Assembly: GCA_020698575.1 (NCBI GenBank)
Contig: CM036241.1
Location: forward strand, 8,536,416 to 8,600,415
Direction of reading: 5' to 3'
Origin: Bostrychus sinensis
Taxonomy: Eukaryota > Chordata > Actinopteri > Gobiiformes > Eleotridae
DNA length: 64,000 bases
A model generated the notes under the pieces. The model ran no database searches and had not been told where the DNA came from. It was given only the letters and a program-made list of their open reading frames with translations. A program made the translations under genes and the position numbers. Positions 33,701-45,137 of the stretch are shown here, one piece after another (the stretch's first letter is position 1; each line of letters begins with the position of its first letter).

Positions 33701-36700
33701 GAAATAGTATTGGACACCTTTGCATTAGTATTATAGGTTTTAAAACTTAAAATAATATATATGTGTGAAAAACATGAACTGTTGTAGAGAATGCTTAGAT
33801 TACGTGCCTGACACCCCCTGCTGGCAACGATGGGGACTACACAGGCCATAAAATGGCTTTTTAGCATGACTATTAGCAATATGACGCTGTCAGATAAATA
33901 AGGTGACTGCTTCATAGTCCTGCGACAAGCTGGCCCCTGTCCAGGCTGTACCCCGCCTAAGGCCCAAAGTTAATGGGCTTTACTAGGCTCCAGTGCCCCG
34001 CGACCCCTAACAGGAATAAGCGGAAGAAAATTAATGAATGAATGCTTCATAGTGATGGCAGAATGAGTCCAGTGACGGTGTATAGGCTTCAGAAACATGC
34101 ATGAGCACTTCCTGGTTTCATAAGTCTACGTAGAGCTGTGAGGCCGAGTGTTTCCAGATCGTTAGAAGAGGCATGAATGAAACAAAACACTACTCCAGTC
34201 ATGTTTTTGAAGAGGGAACATTATGTTTAAAAACAAAACAAAAAAGTCAATTTTGCATAATCGGGAAACTTTCAATATTTTAGACAGCAGAATAGATATT
34301 GTTTATATAGTATATATTTGGTAAATTTAACTATGAATTACTAGCACCTAAATCTGACAATCAGTTCAAGTTGCTAAAGCAGGATTTGTGATGATCGATG
34401 GATTAAATCTGAGCAAACACTGACAATCTACTGTGGTCTGCTTGTGTAGTGTAACATAAAAATAATGAAACATATATTGCATGACCTTTAGCTTAAATTC
34501 TAATTGTATATGCTAATTGCTACATTTAATAAATCTTTGAGGTCATAAATAAACGCCGACACACTCAAAGTTTTCCAACCAGGCAGTTTGCAAAACCATC
34601 TTGATTATTATATTTTGTGGCTAATGCTAAATCGCCCATAGAAAATGTATTCTGGTCCGTTATGTTTATGGCACCATTCTTTGGGAAGCAGCCGTTCTGT
34701 TTACAAACACTAAAAGGGTCATATGGATGGAAGTGTTTGCATATGTACATACATTTTTATATATAAATGAAGAAACAAACAATATACTTTTAAAATATTC
34801 ATGTATGTGTGGTGAGGAGATCAAGCGCCCAGGGTTAACAAACTGGACTGCCCAACAAAATACTTATGATACTATAAGTACCAGTACTTTTGAAAGGCCT
34901 GTACGTACTGTATTGTCCAGTGCTGGTCTGGTAAATGGGGGTAGAGGGGACCGTGATCCCCGAGACCCCGGTGGACGCTGGGCTGTCTTTTCCCTCAATG
35001 TTTGTCATTTCCTCGGCAGAAAGGTCATTTAGGATTTTTCTAGAGGAGACAGAAAAGACATGAAACACTAAACAATGTCACAAAAATACATGCAAATAAT
35101 GACTTTGCAATTGTTTACAACTAGATATTTTTACCTGTATGACGGCCGCCTCGCTAGTATCTCTCTGGTCTTTTGGGCTGGGGCTCCACTGTCTGAAGAG
35201 TCCTGTGAATCGTCACTGTCTGACCCCTGGGGCTGGTCAAAAAGCAGATTTTTTGAGATTTACATACCCATCAACAGTTGAATTGCAGGGGGAGTAAGAT
35301 AAGCAGCCAACAACATTCAACAACATACATTCATTCATTCATTTCAAGTGGCTGAGCAAAAAATGAAAATTATTCTGGCATATGGCATCCAGCTGACTAC
35401 AAGTGTGTAATGTCAGTGCCCAGGAAGGGAATATTAGCAAGTGGCACAATATTCAGCTGTTTTATTTATAGTAGCAGTAAGAGCTACATAAGCTAAAGGC
35501 TACATGCCAAGTCACTGGATACTTGTGTTATGCTGGACAAGTAGTTACAGAACCATGTCCATATCTACACATCCGCAACAAACCATTTTTGTAAATTGAA
35601 ATGCAAGGTTTTTAAATGTAAAACTATAGCTAGCATCATGAAAGGCTAACCTGTGGAGTATGTCCCTGAGGAGACTGAATGACAGAGGACTGCGTGGTCT
35701 GGATCACCCCTTGAACCTGCAACTGGGCCCCTGGCAGGTGTACAACGGTCACAGGAGAACCACCCAATGACATCTGCAAAAAAAAAAACAGCCAAACATA
35801 TGCAGGAAATGTAATCAATATAATGTATAAATGTGAAATTAATATGCAGCACAAGCCTTTATTAAAAGCATTAACATTTACAGTAAGACCAGGAAGAGAC
35901 AAAACTGCACCACACGATTATGTCAGAGAGAGAAAACCATTGTTAATCATCAGCACGACAGCTACAGAAGCTAAAACAATTTCTTTGGAAAAGGGCTGCA
36001 CAATATTAGGGAAGTATGTGATATGCAAAAACTAAACTGAATGTTGCATAATACTTTTTTGCAACATATTTAACACATTTCTTCAAAAGTTGAACTGGCT
36101 TTAGACTAGCTTCACAAACTACTTTTTACTTACTTTGTCACAATGTAATTTAGAGATTGTCCACTGTTACAACTCTGCAACAAACTCTCAAATGTCCATG
36201 ATGAAATGTGAAAAAGCAGCTCTTTCATTTATGGATTTTGCAGATCATATAATTGCCATTATAGTGGTATATTGTCCAGCCCGACTGAGAACTCGCTGAG
36301 ATTCTTCGCTAGGGATTCTTGGAGGTGGGCAGCATTGTACAGCTATTGCACAAAGCAGACAGGGGCTGGACACTGAGACAATATGCAATACATTAGCTAC
36401 AGATGCTAAGTCAAAAGCACAATTTCTCAAATATCACAAAGTAAAATTATTTTCATTTAAAAGTTTCACACTGGCGTATGGTGCAAAGCTAGCTTCACAT
36501 TCGTCACATTCAGTTTGACTGGATCTTTGGTAGATTCAGTAGCTGATTCGTTGATTACTTATAAACTTTCTGACAATACAGGAAGCAAATTATGACAGCT
36601 TAAAGCATTGCACACAGCAAATATTTCATTAAACGCTGTGCAAAAATTAGATGTAAACTAGATATTGGCGCATTGGACAATTATACAATGTTAGGAAATC

Positions 36701-37139
36701 TCAGAGAAAACAATAACTTTTCACTAAACACAACATTGCCAAAGTGATACACAGTTCTTATGGTCATAGCAGCTGTACATTGTGATTGCATTACAATTTG
36801 AATATGCGTTTATCATTAGTTTGGGGTGAATTATAATAAAGCGTGGTAAATGCTGGGTGGGATTATTGCAAATTCGTAATTCTTGGACATATACAGCAAG
36901 CAAACTAAAGCAGCATAACAAAAAAGTGCAAACATAAGCTATTCCTTGGGCCTTAAAGCTTAATAATCTAAAGCAAAAAGTAGCATTAGCAGACAGCGCA
37001 TATGAGACTGCACATAAAGCAGGTTTAATATTGCGCGCTCAGCTGGTGCACGTCTCTGAGTTACCTGTTGGCCTATCTGAGAATTTGAGGTGGAAGACTG
37101 TGAGTCAGTGCCATTGCTGCCCATCTGTACTTCTTCCAT
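30638..37139 (-). CDS. atf1: ATF1, CREB-family bZIP transcription factor
   Basis: Seven coding exons join in frame to give 302 residues. ATF1 binds cAMP response elements (TGACGTCA) as a dimer and activates transcription when phosphorylated. Order: a short Ser/Gln-rich N-terminus; a Q1-like exon (VTVVHLPGAQLQVQGVIQ); the kinase-inducible domain with the phosphoacceptor core ILARRPSYRKILNDLS; a Q2 region (YAQTPDGQQILVPSNQVVVQ); then the basic region EAARECRRKKKEYVK and leucine zipper to the C-terminus YCVKTG. The segment QTVVMTSPVGLPQTKTDDP is ATF1-like and not CREB1-like, so I call atf1, although the Q1 exon is a CREB1/CREM feature absent from human ATF1. The start is the first ATG after a good acceptor. 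Its neighbour dip2b lies upstream on the same strand; mettl7a copy 3 is convergent. Confidence 0.92.
31958..32111 (-). CDS. atf1: atf1 coding exon 6
   Basis: 154 bases: EMQAFQIRTAPTSG, then TKTDDPTMKREIRLAKNR entering the basic region. Donor GTGTGG. Confidence 0.9.
32881..33063 (-). CDS. atf1: atf1 coding exon 5 (Q2)
   Basis: 183 bases: TIAANGTIQLASPGSEGLQG, then QQGTTILQYAQTPDGQQI and VPSNQVVVQ. Donor GTGAGC. Confidence 0.92.
33676..34275. mobile_element. AAAGGTCCTATATTATG repeat family member in atf1 intron
   Basis: Starts TTAAAGGTCCTATATTATGC and ends AAAGTCAATTTTGCATAAT..GGAAACTTT, so the ends are roughly inverse. An internal piece reads CACCCCCTGCTGGCAACGAT. No protein. A TTAA at the border would suit a piggyBac-like target, but this is not proved. 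Confidence 0.65.
34909..35039 (-). CDS. atf1: atf1 coding exon 4 (KID, second part)
   Basis: 131 bases: KILNDLSAEE, then VPSTPIYQTSTGQY. Acceptor TCTCCTCTAG, donor GTACGT. Confidence 0.9.
35135..35232 (-). CDS. atf1: atf1 coding exon 3 (KID, first part)
   Basis: 98 bases encoding an acidic Ser-rich stretch (SDSDDSQDSSDSG) and ILARRPSY, with the codon for the next Arg split across the donor GTAAAA. Confidence 0.9.
35651..35773 (-). CDS. atf1: atf1 coding exon 2 (Q1-like)
   Basis: 41 codons, phase 0 on both sides, so it could be skipped without frameshift. It contains VTVVHLPGAQLQVQGVIQ and SSVIQSPQ, closely matching the Q1 glutamine-rich region of CREB1. Confidence 0.88.
37065..37139 (-). 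CDS. atf1: atf1 coding exon 1
   Basis: 25 codons from MEEVQMGSNG to QIGQQ, phase 0, donor GTAACT. The exon itself begins at 37144 after acceptor TTGTTTTAG. Confidence 0.88.
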
Positions 37140-37144
37140 ATTCA

Positions 37145-37876
37145 CTAAAACAAATAAACCAATATTACCTTTTAATAATGAACGCCTCTAGGGTGACACG
37201 GCAGTTTGTAACGGGAATATCTCTCTGTAAAGCTTTGTGTGGCCTATGGCGCTAGTTAACAAAAGTGTGCAAGTAAAATGTGTTAAAGAAAATAATTAGT
37301 AGAAAGAGCAGATGTTTTAAAGTGTAGTAAAAGCGCATTAACTCAAAGTTAACTTTAAACAGGTGGGACTGAGCGAACAACATTTGGACTTCCTCTATGA
37401 TTCATTAGCCACTGCGCCTATCCTAGAGTTACCGACTTTAGCTAGGCCCAAGACTCAACTTTTACAAATAAAAAACATTTACTCCAGAATGCCAAACAAA
37501 CCATGTAAACCCAATGCATGGTCTATAATCCAACGCTAAAGTTACCCGTAATAAAAAGACAATTTCTACCCTAAAACACTGACTTCGTAAAGCGGATGTT
37601 AACCTATGTAAACCTTTTTAAAACAACGCTTTATTGCGCTACAAACGCTACAAGTTGGACCACTTCACTTTACGGGAGATGGATGGGCTTTTGTCTCAAT
37701 GAGAAAAATGAGTAACTCTGTCACTGGCACGCAAGTTACCGCGTCAATAGACGTCAGCGATACGAGGAGCCATTAAAGCTAACTACACCTTCCCTTTTCG
37801 TAAGACAGCGACGAGCCATGGGAGAGGCTGCCGCCATTACCGCGTCACGGCGCACGAAACTAACGCTCAAATTTAC
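37145..37876 (-). other. atf1 5' intron
   Basis: Between the candidate non-coding exon and the ATG exon. No coding sequence. Contains CGTCA half-sites at 37742-37746 and 37843-37847 and GACGTCA at 37750-37756. Confidence 0.5.
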
Positions 37877-38100
37877 CTTTCACGGGCCTCTTATCTGCTC
37901 TGGTTCACAGCGTGGAGTTCGTGTGTTTACTTTGTCAGAAGAAACTGGGTGTAAAAGTTTCTAAACAACAAAAGCTAACGGCTAAAATGCAAAGATGCCA
38001 GCTAAAAAAAAAAATAGCTGACCACTTTTTTCCCCCAAAGGAAGTGGGCGGAGCGCAGTGGCAAAGACGCGTGACGCAAGGCCTCCTCTGGGCTTCGTGA
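37877..38100 (-). promoter_or_regulatory. atf1 non-coding exon 1 and promoter
   Basis: On the minus strand CCCGTGAAAG is followed by donor GTAAAT at 37876, which would splice to the acceptor before the ATG exon. The surroundings (37740-38080) are CpG-rich with a GGGCGGAGC box near 38047-38055. CRE half-sites (CGTCA/TGACG) occur at 37742, 37751, 37843 and 38072. The transcription start cannot be fixed by eye. Confidence 0.5.
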
Positions 38101-38724
38101 TTGGTAAAAAAGAGCTGGAGCAACAGATAAACTCAGTGGAAAAGTTCAGTGGCCTATTTATCTGCTGCAGAATGACAACTTCAAACTATCGAAGGCCATT
38201 CTGAGTAAACAATATTTCTAAAGGGATCAACTAAAGAGCACCGATACCTAGTTTGAGTATAACATGCATTTAGCTGTGGTCACGTTTATTTATAGTGAAA
38301 TTTTGTACCTTTTTTTCTACATTCATGAGTTTATGTTTATATTTTCTCTTTTTAGCATAAATATATTTATTTTTCAGTGGTGCTAACTTACTTTATTTTG
38401 TGTTCTTTTGCAAACAACATTCATTCCTTTTTAATGACCAACAACAAACCACTGGGGGCTGGGTCAGTTTTTTAGGCCACATTTTTATGCCAGTTTTTTT
38501 TTAACCAATATATTATTGTGACAGTATGGGTTGGAAAGTCCAGGCTCAGGGCCGTTTCTATATGCGGACTATGCATAGGGCCCCATGAGGCACTAGGGGG
38601 CCCCACGGCTGAATGTTTAGCCTGATCTGAGGACAAATGTTGTTGTGCAAATGTCTGCTGCAGTATGTCATGTGACTAAAAGAAAATTTTAATTAAGTAC
38701 TCTACTGATGCCATAAAGAAACAG

Positions 38725-39154
38725 TTTAAGAGACCAGCAGGGGGCAGCAGAGTGTTGCAGTCTTTTAAACATAATTTAAATAATGAAAAAGAACTTTACT
38801 TCCTTAAACTTTTTGTATGATGCCATTTTACTACAAGATGAAAAGTATCTGTGAGGAATCAGTAGAAACAGAGCTGTGCATTGTTTTTTGGATAAATAAA
38901 AGAGAGCAGATTGGATGTAGAGGGCTTGTTGATTGGTCAGTGCTTCCTGGAGCGGGCAGGGGTTCATGGGAGAAGTGGAGGTTTGTGGAGCGTTTTAAGA
39001 TCTCAGAACGGCGGTGCCAGAGAATACAGGATTACCCAACGAGGCGTGAATGAAACAAAACACAATTCCAGGTATGTTTTTGATGAGGGGACAACATTAT
39101 AACATGGTAGAAAGCTCAAAAAGCTGATTTTACATAATATATATCCCCTTTAAT
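38725..39154. mobile_element. AAAGGTCCTATATTATG repeat family, partial copy
   Basis: Shows AACATTATAACATGGTAGAA, CTCAAAAAGCTGATTTTACA and the final CCCCTTTAA. GCAGGGGGCAGCAG at 38738 is the family's CCCCCTGCTG motif inverted. Confidence 0.5.
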
Positions 39155-39817
39155 TATGAGTAATTTATGAAGTTTAGAATTGTGCTACTGCTTTAAGTGA
39201 CTAATAAATATTGGGCCTATTGTTAATTATTTTTGACTGTAAGTGAGTTCTGTATGTCTTTATAATGTATTTATTTTATGTTTCTTGAGTGGCTCAACTT
39301 GTCAACTTGATGTTTAGTTTTGATATGAGAGATTATCATGACTGAAGCCTGTTTTGCTTGTGAATTAGGAATCTATTATAGTTTGGCAAACTAGGGGTCC
39401 CCACAAAGCTAGAAACTGCCCTGTCTAGGCTTTTTTTCAATGACAGACTGAGACATTTAATAGATTACATATTTTTATTCATCCTAAATTAATTTAACAG
39501 TACGTATAAAACAAAGAACATGAAACTAAAATAGAAAAAGACTGAGAGTGTGTCATGTTGGTACCAGCGGGTCAGTCCCATTAACTTACACAACAGTTAG
39601 CTCACAAATATGAGAAATTACAACATACCATGACTGCATACACACAGGCAAAAGTCAAACAGATCATTACAGTCTAAAGAAGGTCACTCAATAAACTTTT
39701 AATCTAAACTTTTTAGTTGTTTTGTGTAAGCTGTGTATGCGTCATTGGAGTTGCATAGTATAAAGAAAAGAGTAAAGAACATTGTTGCATTACAGACAGA
39801 TGCTTAATTTATTCATT

Positions 39818-40451
39818 CAGTGGTTCTCAAACTTTTCTCTTTGGGTACCACCAAAATATACCAATATAATGCTTTCCTAGTACCGTCTTTCACTGACTAA
39901 AATCAGCCTAAACCAGAACTAACATTTGATCTAAACGCAAGATAAAAATAATGATTTAATCATTATCATAACTTAACCAGAACTAACCAAACAAGAGTTA
40001 AACTTCTGTTTGAAAAGGACTGCACACAGGACTAAATTTGGAACCAAACTGTGCCTAAATCAGGATTAAATGTGACCTAGCTGTAGGTCTAAACCAACCA
40101 GGTCTAAAACAGATCTACAGTAAACCAGGACATAACAAGATCTAAACCAGGATAAACCCAGGACTAAACCAGGATTAAACCAGGATTACTCCGGGACTAA
40201 ACCGGGGCTAAACCAGAACTAAACCAGATCTAAACCAGCTCTAAGCCAAGACTAAACCAGATCTAAACCAGAACTAAACCAGGACTAAACCAGACCTAAG
40301 CCAGGAGTAAACCAGGACCTAAACAACTAGAGCGGGAGTAAAACATTAATATTTAACCTAGGACGAAATACTCTTCCAAATGCTCCTGAGCACCATTAGA
40401 AAAAGCCTGCGTACCATCATTTGTACCCATTCCACAGTTTGAAAACCACTG
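39818..40451. mobile_element. hAT-like MITE with minisatellite interior
   Basis: Left end CAGTGGTTCTCAAACTTTTC, right end CACAGTTTGAAAACCACTG: terminal inverted repeats. The interior from 39900 to 40330 is made of CTAAACCAGGA-type units. No clear 8-bp target duplication is visible. Confidence 0.7.
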
Positions 40452-40949
40452 TGTTGGCGTAAATGCTCTGAAGTATTAATAAATCTGACACACATCTATA
40501 GGTACAGTATATATAGGTATATTGTATATATTTCAAGATTATTACAGGACTGCATTTTTGAGTTTGAATCCCTGAATAAACTACCTTTTATTCCCGCAGG
40601 AAGTCGATTTATTTCTGTCCTTTCAAAGTAAGATGTGTTAAAGCTATGACACAGAGCTGTCTTTGTTGCGGGTAAATTTATTAAGTTTAGAAAAAAATAA
40701 ACAAAATTAAGTATTAACATAAGTAAATAGGACATGAACTGGAATAAAAGGTCCCGTACGTTTCACCAGTGCAAAGTGCATTAATGAATTATTTTCATTG
40801 CATTGTCTTTAGCTGTGGATGTTGGACATAATGTTATTAAATGCAGGGGTTCAGAGGATACAAAATGCAGATATTTACATGGTAACAGAAGTCACTGAAG
40901 TTTACAGTATCAAGCACAACCTCATATTATTTTTACAGTTGATCTAATA

Positions 40950-41798
40950 CAGTGGTTCTCAACTGGTGGGCCAGGGTCTAAAAGTGGAGCGACGGTGAGG
41001 TGGTTGGATATAGAGTCAGTTTTTGGCTAATGTGAAGCTTTAGTATTGTGGAATGGTTAAACCAGGTCTATAGCTTTAAATATGGACATAACCAGATCTA
41101 AACCAGGACTAAACCAGATCTAAACCAGGACTAAACCAGTTCTAAACCAGGACTAAACCCTGACATAAACCATGAAAAAAAACAGGAATAAACCAGGACT
41201 AAACCACAACATAACTGGGACGAAACCAGGTCTAAACCAGGACTAAACCAGTTCTAAACCAGGGCTAAACCAGTTCTAAACCAGGACTAAATCCTGACAT
41301 AAACCATGAGAAAACCAGGAATAAACCAGGACTAAACCACAACATAACTGGGACTAAACCAGGTCTAAACCAGGACTAAACCAGTTCTAAACCAGGGCTA
41401 AACCAGTTCTAAACCAGGACTAAACCCTGACATAAACCATGAGAAAACCAGGAATAAACCAGGACTAAACCACAACATAACTGGGACTAAACCAGGTCTA
41501 AACCTGGACATAACCTGGTCTAAACAAGATCTAAACTAGGACACAACCAGGTCTAAAACAGATCTAAACCAGGTCTAAACTGCATCTCAACCTAACACAA
41601 ATGTCCTTATAGGATGCACTGACTGATACACTGCCTGTCTTTGGACGGTGGGAGAAGAGAAGACCAGAGAGAACCCACAGTAATACAGGGAGGACCTGCC
41701 GACTCCACACCAAATCTTTACCTTTGGTTTTCTAAAAAGTGCGTCACAATAAAATGAATAAAATCCAGTCCCAGACTCAGACCAGTTGAGAACCAGTG
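40950..41798. mobile_element. hAT-like MITE with higher-order minisatellite
   Basis: Left end CAGTGGTTCTCAACTGGTGG, right end CAGACCAGTTGAGAACCAGTG. The interior is the CTAAACCAGGA array described separately, followed by a SINE-like piece at 41640-41700 (GACGGTGGGAGAAGAGAAGA). No transposase. Confidence 0.7.
41050..41590 (+). repeat. CTAAACCAGGA array with 133-bp higher-order period
   Basis: The marker AACATAACTGG occurs at 41208, 41341 and 41474, exactly 133 bp apart. Between markers the short units appear in the same order each time (AAACCAGTTCTAAACCAGGG, CTGACATAAACCATGA, AAACCAGGAATAAACC). Short units were therefore amplified again as a block. Confidence 0.85.
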
Positions 41799-42422
41799 CT
41801 TTCTACTGACCACCAATCACAGGTCTTCCAGATGTGGCTCAGTTGTGCGTTTTGCATTTATAGGTGCTTTTTCAAATCAGTGACCGACACATATTCAGGA
41901 TGAGACTGAGGCAGACCAGATTTAGAGTATTTTACAAAGTCCCACAAAGACAAAAACACATCTCAATAAACTCTCATTAAAAATAGAAAGGAAAGGACCA
42001 AATCTTTTTCAACACTTGCTCCTGCCTGCATTAAACAAAACTGACTGGGATATGACCATAGAGACACTGTGCAAAAGTTTTAGTGAGGTGTGAAAAATGC
42101 TTTGATAAATACAGATTTTTAATTTTTAGTCATAGTAATGAAAAATGATTATTCTGTGCCACTGAGATATGAACTTCCCTCATTAAAAGAACTAATGGTT
42201 AGTTTTAGTAGATTGTGAGATATAAGGATTTGTGGCTCTAGGGAAAGAGCATTTGCCCCTGAACTAGAAGACTGAGTTAGAGTTTGAGTCCAGGTGTGGG
42301 CACTGTAGCTTTATTATTGTGAGATAGGTCCAGTGCCTTGGCAGAGGTCCAATCTGTCTGGTGTGCTTCCAATTTAGTGTATTTTTCTAAATTGATACAC
42401 CTTTCTTTGTTCTTAGCTCATC

Positions 42423-42648
42423 TTAAAGGTCTCCTAATCGACTTTTTGAGCTTTTAACCATGTTATAATGTTTCCACCTCAAAAAAACAAAAACAAAAAC
42501 AAAACAAAAAACAACAACACTCGGTCTCACGGCTCTACAAAAACACGTGAAACCAGGAAGTGAGTTAAGTTATAAAATATGAAATACTATTGCAAAGGTG
42601 TCCAAAACTATTACAAAAAGCCTGAAAAAAAACATAATATGTCCGGTT
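42423..42648. mobile_element. AAAGGTCCTATATTATG repeat family, short copy
   Basis: TTAAAGGTCTCCTAATCGAC at the left and AACATAATATGTCCGGTT at the right, with ACCATGTTATAATG and GTTTCACCTC-like family words between. The middle is deleted. Confidence 0.55.
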
Positions 42649-43152
42649 CATAAACATGTCTAAGACTTTTGCACAGCACTGTACAATGGAAATCTGTGGA
42701 CCTTTAAGTGAATGAACAACCTGAAAGCCTTAAACAGTCATTATAATATGTGTTGTATAGCGTTTGCTTTGAATTTGTATTATTATCTCTGGTTAATAAA
42801 CTCCTGAAGCTCCTCTAGCCTCAGTGTCGTAGTAAAATAGACGTTTGAGAAAGTGCAATGTTAATCCTAACCAGACTTAACCATTAAAACAACCATTATT
42901 CCTCTGTAAGCCAAAACTATTACATCTTATTTACACTTTTCCCTCAAGTTATTGTCCAATAAACCATCTGTGTCCATCGCCCAAACAAACACATGTGAAG
43001 CATTCATACATTTGTACAGATAAAATATTTTTACAGTTACATACAGTATCTAAAATACAAAGAGGATTGTATTGTTACAGTACAGAATATAGTCTCTCTT
43101 TACTCTTTGTTATTTTAATATGCTTTAAGATTACCACTAATTTCATATAAGA

Positions 43153-44208
43153 CAGTGGTTCTCAACTGGTGGGTCAGGGCACAAAAGTAGGTTGTAGGGA
43201 GGTTGGATATAGTTTAAGTATTTAGTGTATTTGAAGCACAAATATTGTTTTAATGTCATGAAATGGTGAGGCAGATTTTGAACTGTGCCATTTCTTTAAC
43301 TGGGACAGTCCCATTAGATTGAGTTCTGGCTCCATTGGGGACCTATTGTACATGTTTTTGGTGGAAACTGGAGCGCCCAGAGGAAACCGGAGCTGACACA
43401 GGGAGAACACGCAAACTCAAAAGACAAATGGCCCTAGGTGGTCCTGGAATCAAACCCAGGACTTTCTTGCAGTGAGGCAGAAGTGCTAACCACTATGCCA
43501 CTGTGCTGATCCAATGTATCTTCAATTACTTATTCCTGATTAAGGTTTAAAGTGGACCTCAGTAATTTAACCTTACGGAGGTTAACCTTAACCATAAATA
43601 AATAGTTTTGGAGTACGTGTGATAATTAAATCAGTTGTTGTGGGGTAAATTAAGTGTCCTCTGCTTGGGCTGAAAAAGACACTTGCAAGTATCAGTATCG
43701 CCGACTCGGTGTCAACAAAGTCTCACGAGGAAGTGGCTCAACGCGTTTAGAGCCAAACAACAAGCTAGTGATGGCTTTATTTCTCAATTTTCATGATGAG
43801 AGAGTGGCCAAATGGGAGAAAAAACTGTACAGTCATGCAGAAGGGAAAACGAAAGTGAAGGATCACAATAAAAGTCAACTGAACTTATGAGTATTTACGA
43901 CAATGCTTTACTCTGAAATATAGGGGGCGCTCCATAAAGGAAAATGAAGAAGAAACGAGTAGAGTTACTGAGTTCCGCTTTAAGGTGGCTAGACCTATCC
44001 AAGCTACTTTGGGCATGAGGTGGTGTACACCTTGGACATTGCAGGTCTAAAGCTTAGAATCAGACACTGACAGAGACACACAACTAAGGAATGTGAGTGT
44101 GAATGGTTTGGGCGCAAGAAAATAGCTTTTGTTCTGTAAAAAGTGGGTCACAAGAAAATGATCAGAGATAAAACTGGGTCCCACAATCAGACCAGTCAAG
44201 AACCACTG
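43153..44208. mobile_element. hAT-like MITE, CAGTGGTTCTCAACTGG type
   Basis: Left end CAGTGGTTCTCAACTGGTGG, right end CAGACCAGTCAAGAACCACTG. The flanks ATATAAGA and CTATAGAA agree at only 5 of 8 bases. It contains the SINE-like segment at 43370-43512. An older insertion than that at 47372. Confidence 0.6.
43370..43512. repeat. SINE-like segment
   Basis: ACACAGGGAGAACACGCAAA, CCTGGAATCAAACCCAGGAC and GTGCTAACCACTATGCCACT belong to a very common teleost repeat with a tRNA-like ending. Similar pieces are at 1540-1650 and 41640-41700. Confidence 0.6.
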
Positions 44209-44377
44209 CTATAGAAGAAAAAACAATTAGCAATAACACATCAAAATCAATATAGGAATGTATGGCTAACATTTTGTAAGGCAGGAATTAAATTAGGGAT
44301 TGTGTGACTCTATTTGGCTTCAACATTATATGGGAGAATATTAGTTTTCTTAAGACAGTAATGTACACAGGCTGCTC

Positions 44378-44580
44378 CAGAGATTCTCAACTGGTGGGAC
44401 AAGGACCCCAAAGAGGACACAGCTTAAGGAGGTTGGATATAGCGTCAATGTTAAGCTCATTAAATATTGTTTTTGTTACATGAAATGGTGAGACAGTTTT
44501 TAAAATACATGTGCTGCGAAGGTCGTAGTATAATAAGGAATAGAATTGGGTCCCGCCATTAGACCAGTTGAGAAATACTG
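44378..44580. mobile_element. Short hAT-like MITE
   Basis: CAGAGATTCTCAACTGGTGG at the left and AGACCAGTTGAGAAATACTG at the right: inverse ends of the same family as 40950 and 43153, only 203 bp apart. Confidence 0.6.
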
Positions 44581-44884
44581 CCTGTGTGTGTCTTTGTTTC
44601 TTAAAAAAACATGGGTAGCAGTAACATGCATTGGTGAGTTGTTTAAAAGCAGCATGTAAAATTGTTCAGTGTTAGTTAAAAAGAGAAACATGTATTGTGG
44701 TTGTCTTAGCATAGAAAATTAATTTGTACAAAATACAGGTGTCCGTTCTCTCCCTAAGAAGTGCAATAAAAACTATTTTGTTCAAGTTGCTGTCAAGTTG
44801 TTGCCGTTTTTTATTTGCCACAGTGACTTGGAGAAAGGTAGAGATTTTGCTGGTGGTGTTAGGCTGAAGATGCTGTCGTCGCGA

Positions 44885-45137
44885 TCACATGTTATAAGCC
44901 ACGTATATCGGGTCTAGTTGGTCAGCGAGGAAGGAGTCTCGTAGATGCATGCGCTGTTTCTCTCCCCTCGAGTTTATGGGAATGACCCCGGGGTCGACGA
45001 TGACCACCACGCCCACGATGAGGTGGTGCTCCTCCAGGACCACGTTGGTGATGAGGGGAACCAGGTCCAGCGCGTCCTGCTCAGAGCCGCACAGCTCAGA
45101 CACCACCACCAGCAGGTTGGTCCATGTAAACACAGCA
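44885..45137 (-). CDS. dip2b: dip2b last coding exon (y)
   Basis: AVFTWTNLLVVVSELCGSEQ, then LVPLITNVVLEEHHLIVGVV, VIPINSRGEKQRMHLRD, LADQLDPIYVAYNM and stop TGA at 44885-44887. Acceptor CTCCCTCACAG. Confidence 0.95.

Larger units (their letters stand above)
38101..44884. other. Intergenic between atf1 and dip2b, repeat-packed
   Basis: No gene is recognised. It holds repeat-family copies (38725-39154, 42423-42648), four hAT-like MITEs (39818, 40950, 43153, 44378), two CTAAACCAGGA arrays and a SINE-like segment. A minus-strand AATAAA at 44810-44815, about 70 bp past the dip2b stop, is a candidate poly(A) signal for dip2b. Confidence 0.5.

Noticed and set aside
37140..37145. Two extra residues before the atf1 start
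   Set aside because: The codon at 37145 is GTG and lies across the splice acceptor; the ATG at 37139 is used.
43370..43512. tRNA gene suggested by GTGCTAACCACT
   Set aside because: It fits the tail of a widespread SINE-like repeat; no complete cloverleaf is seen.
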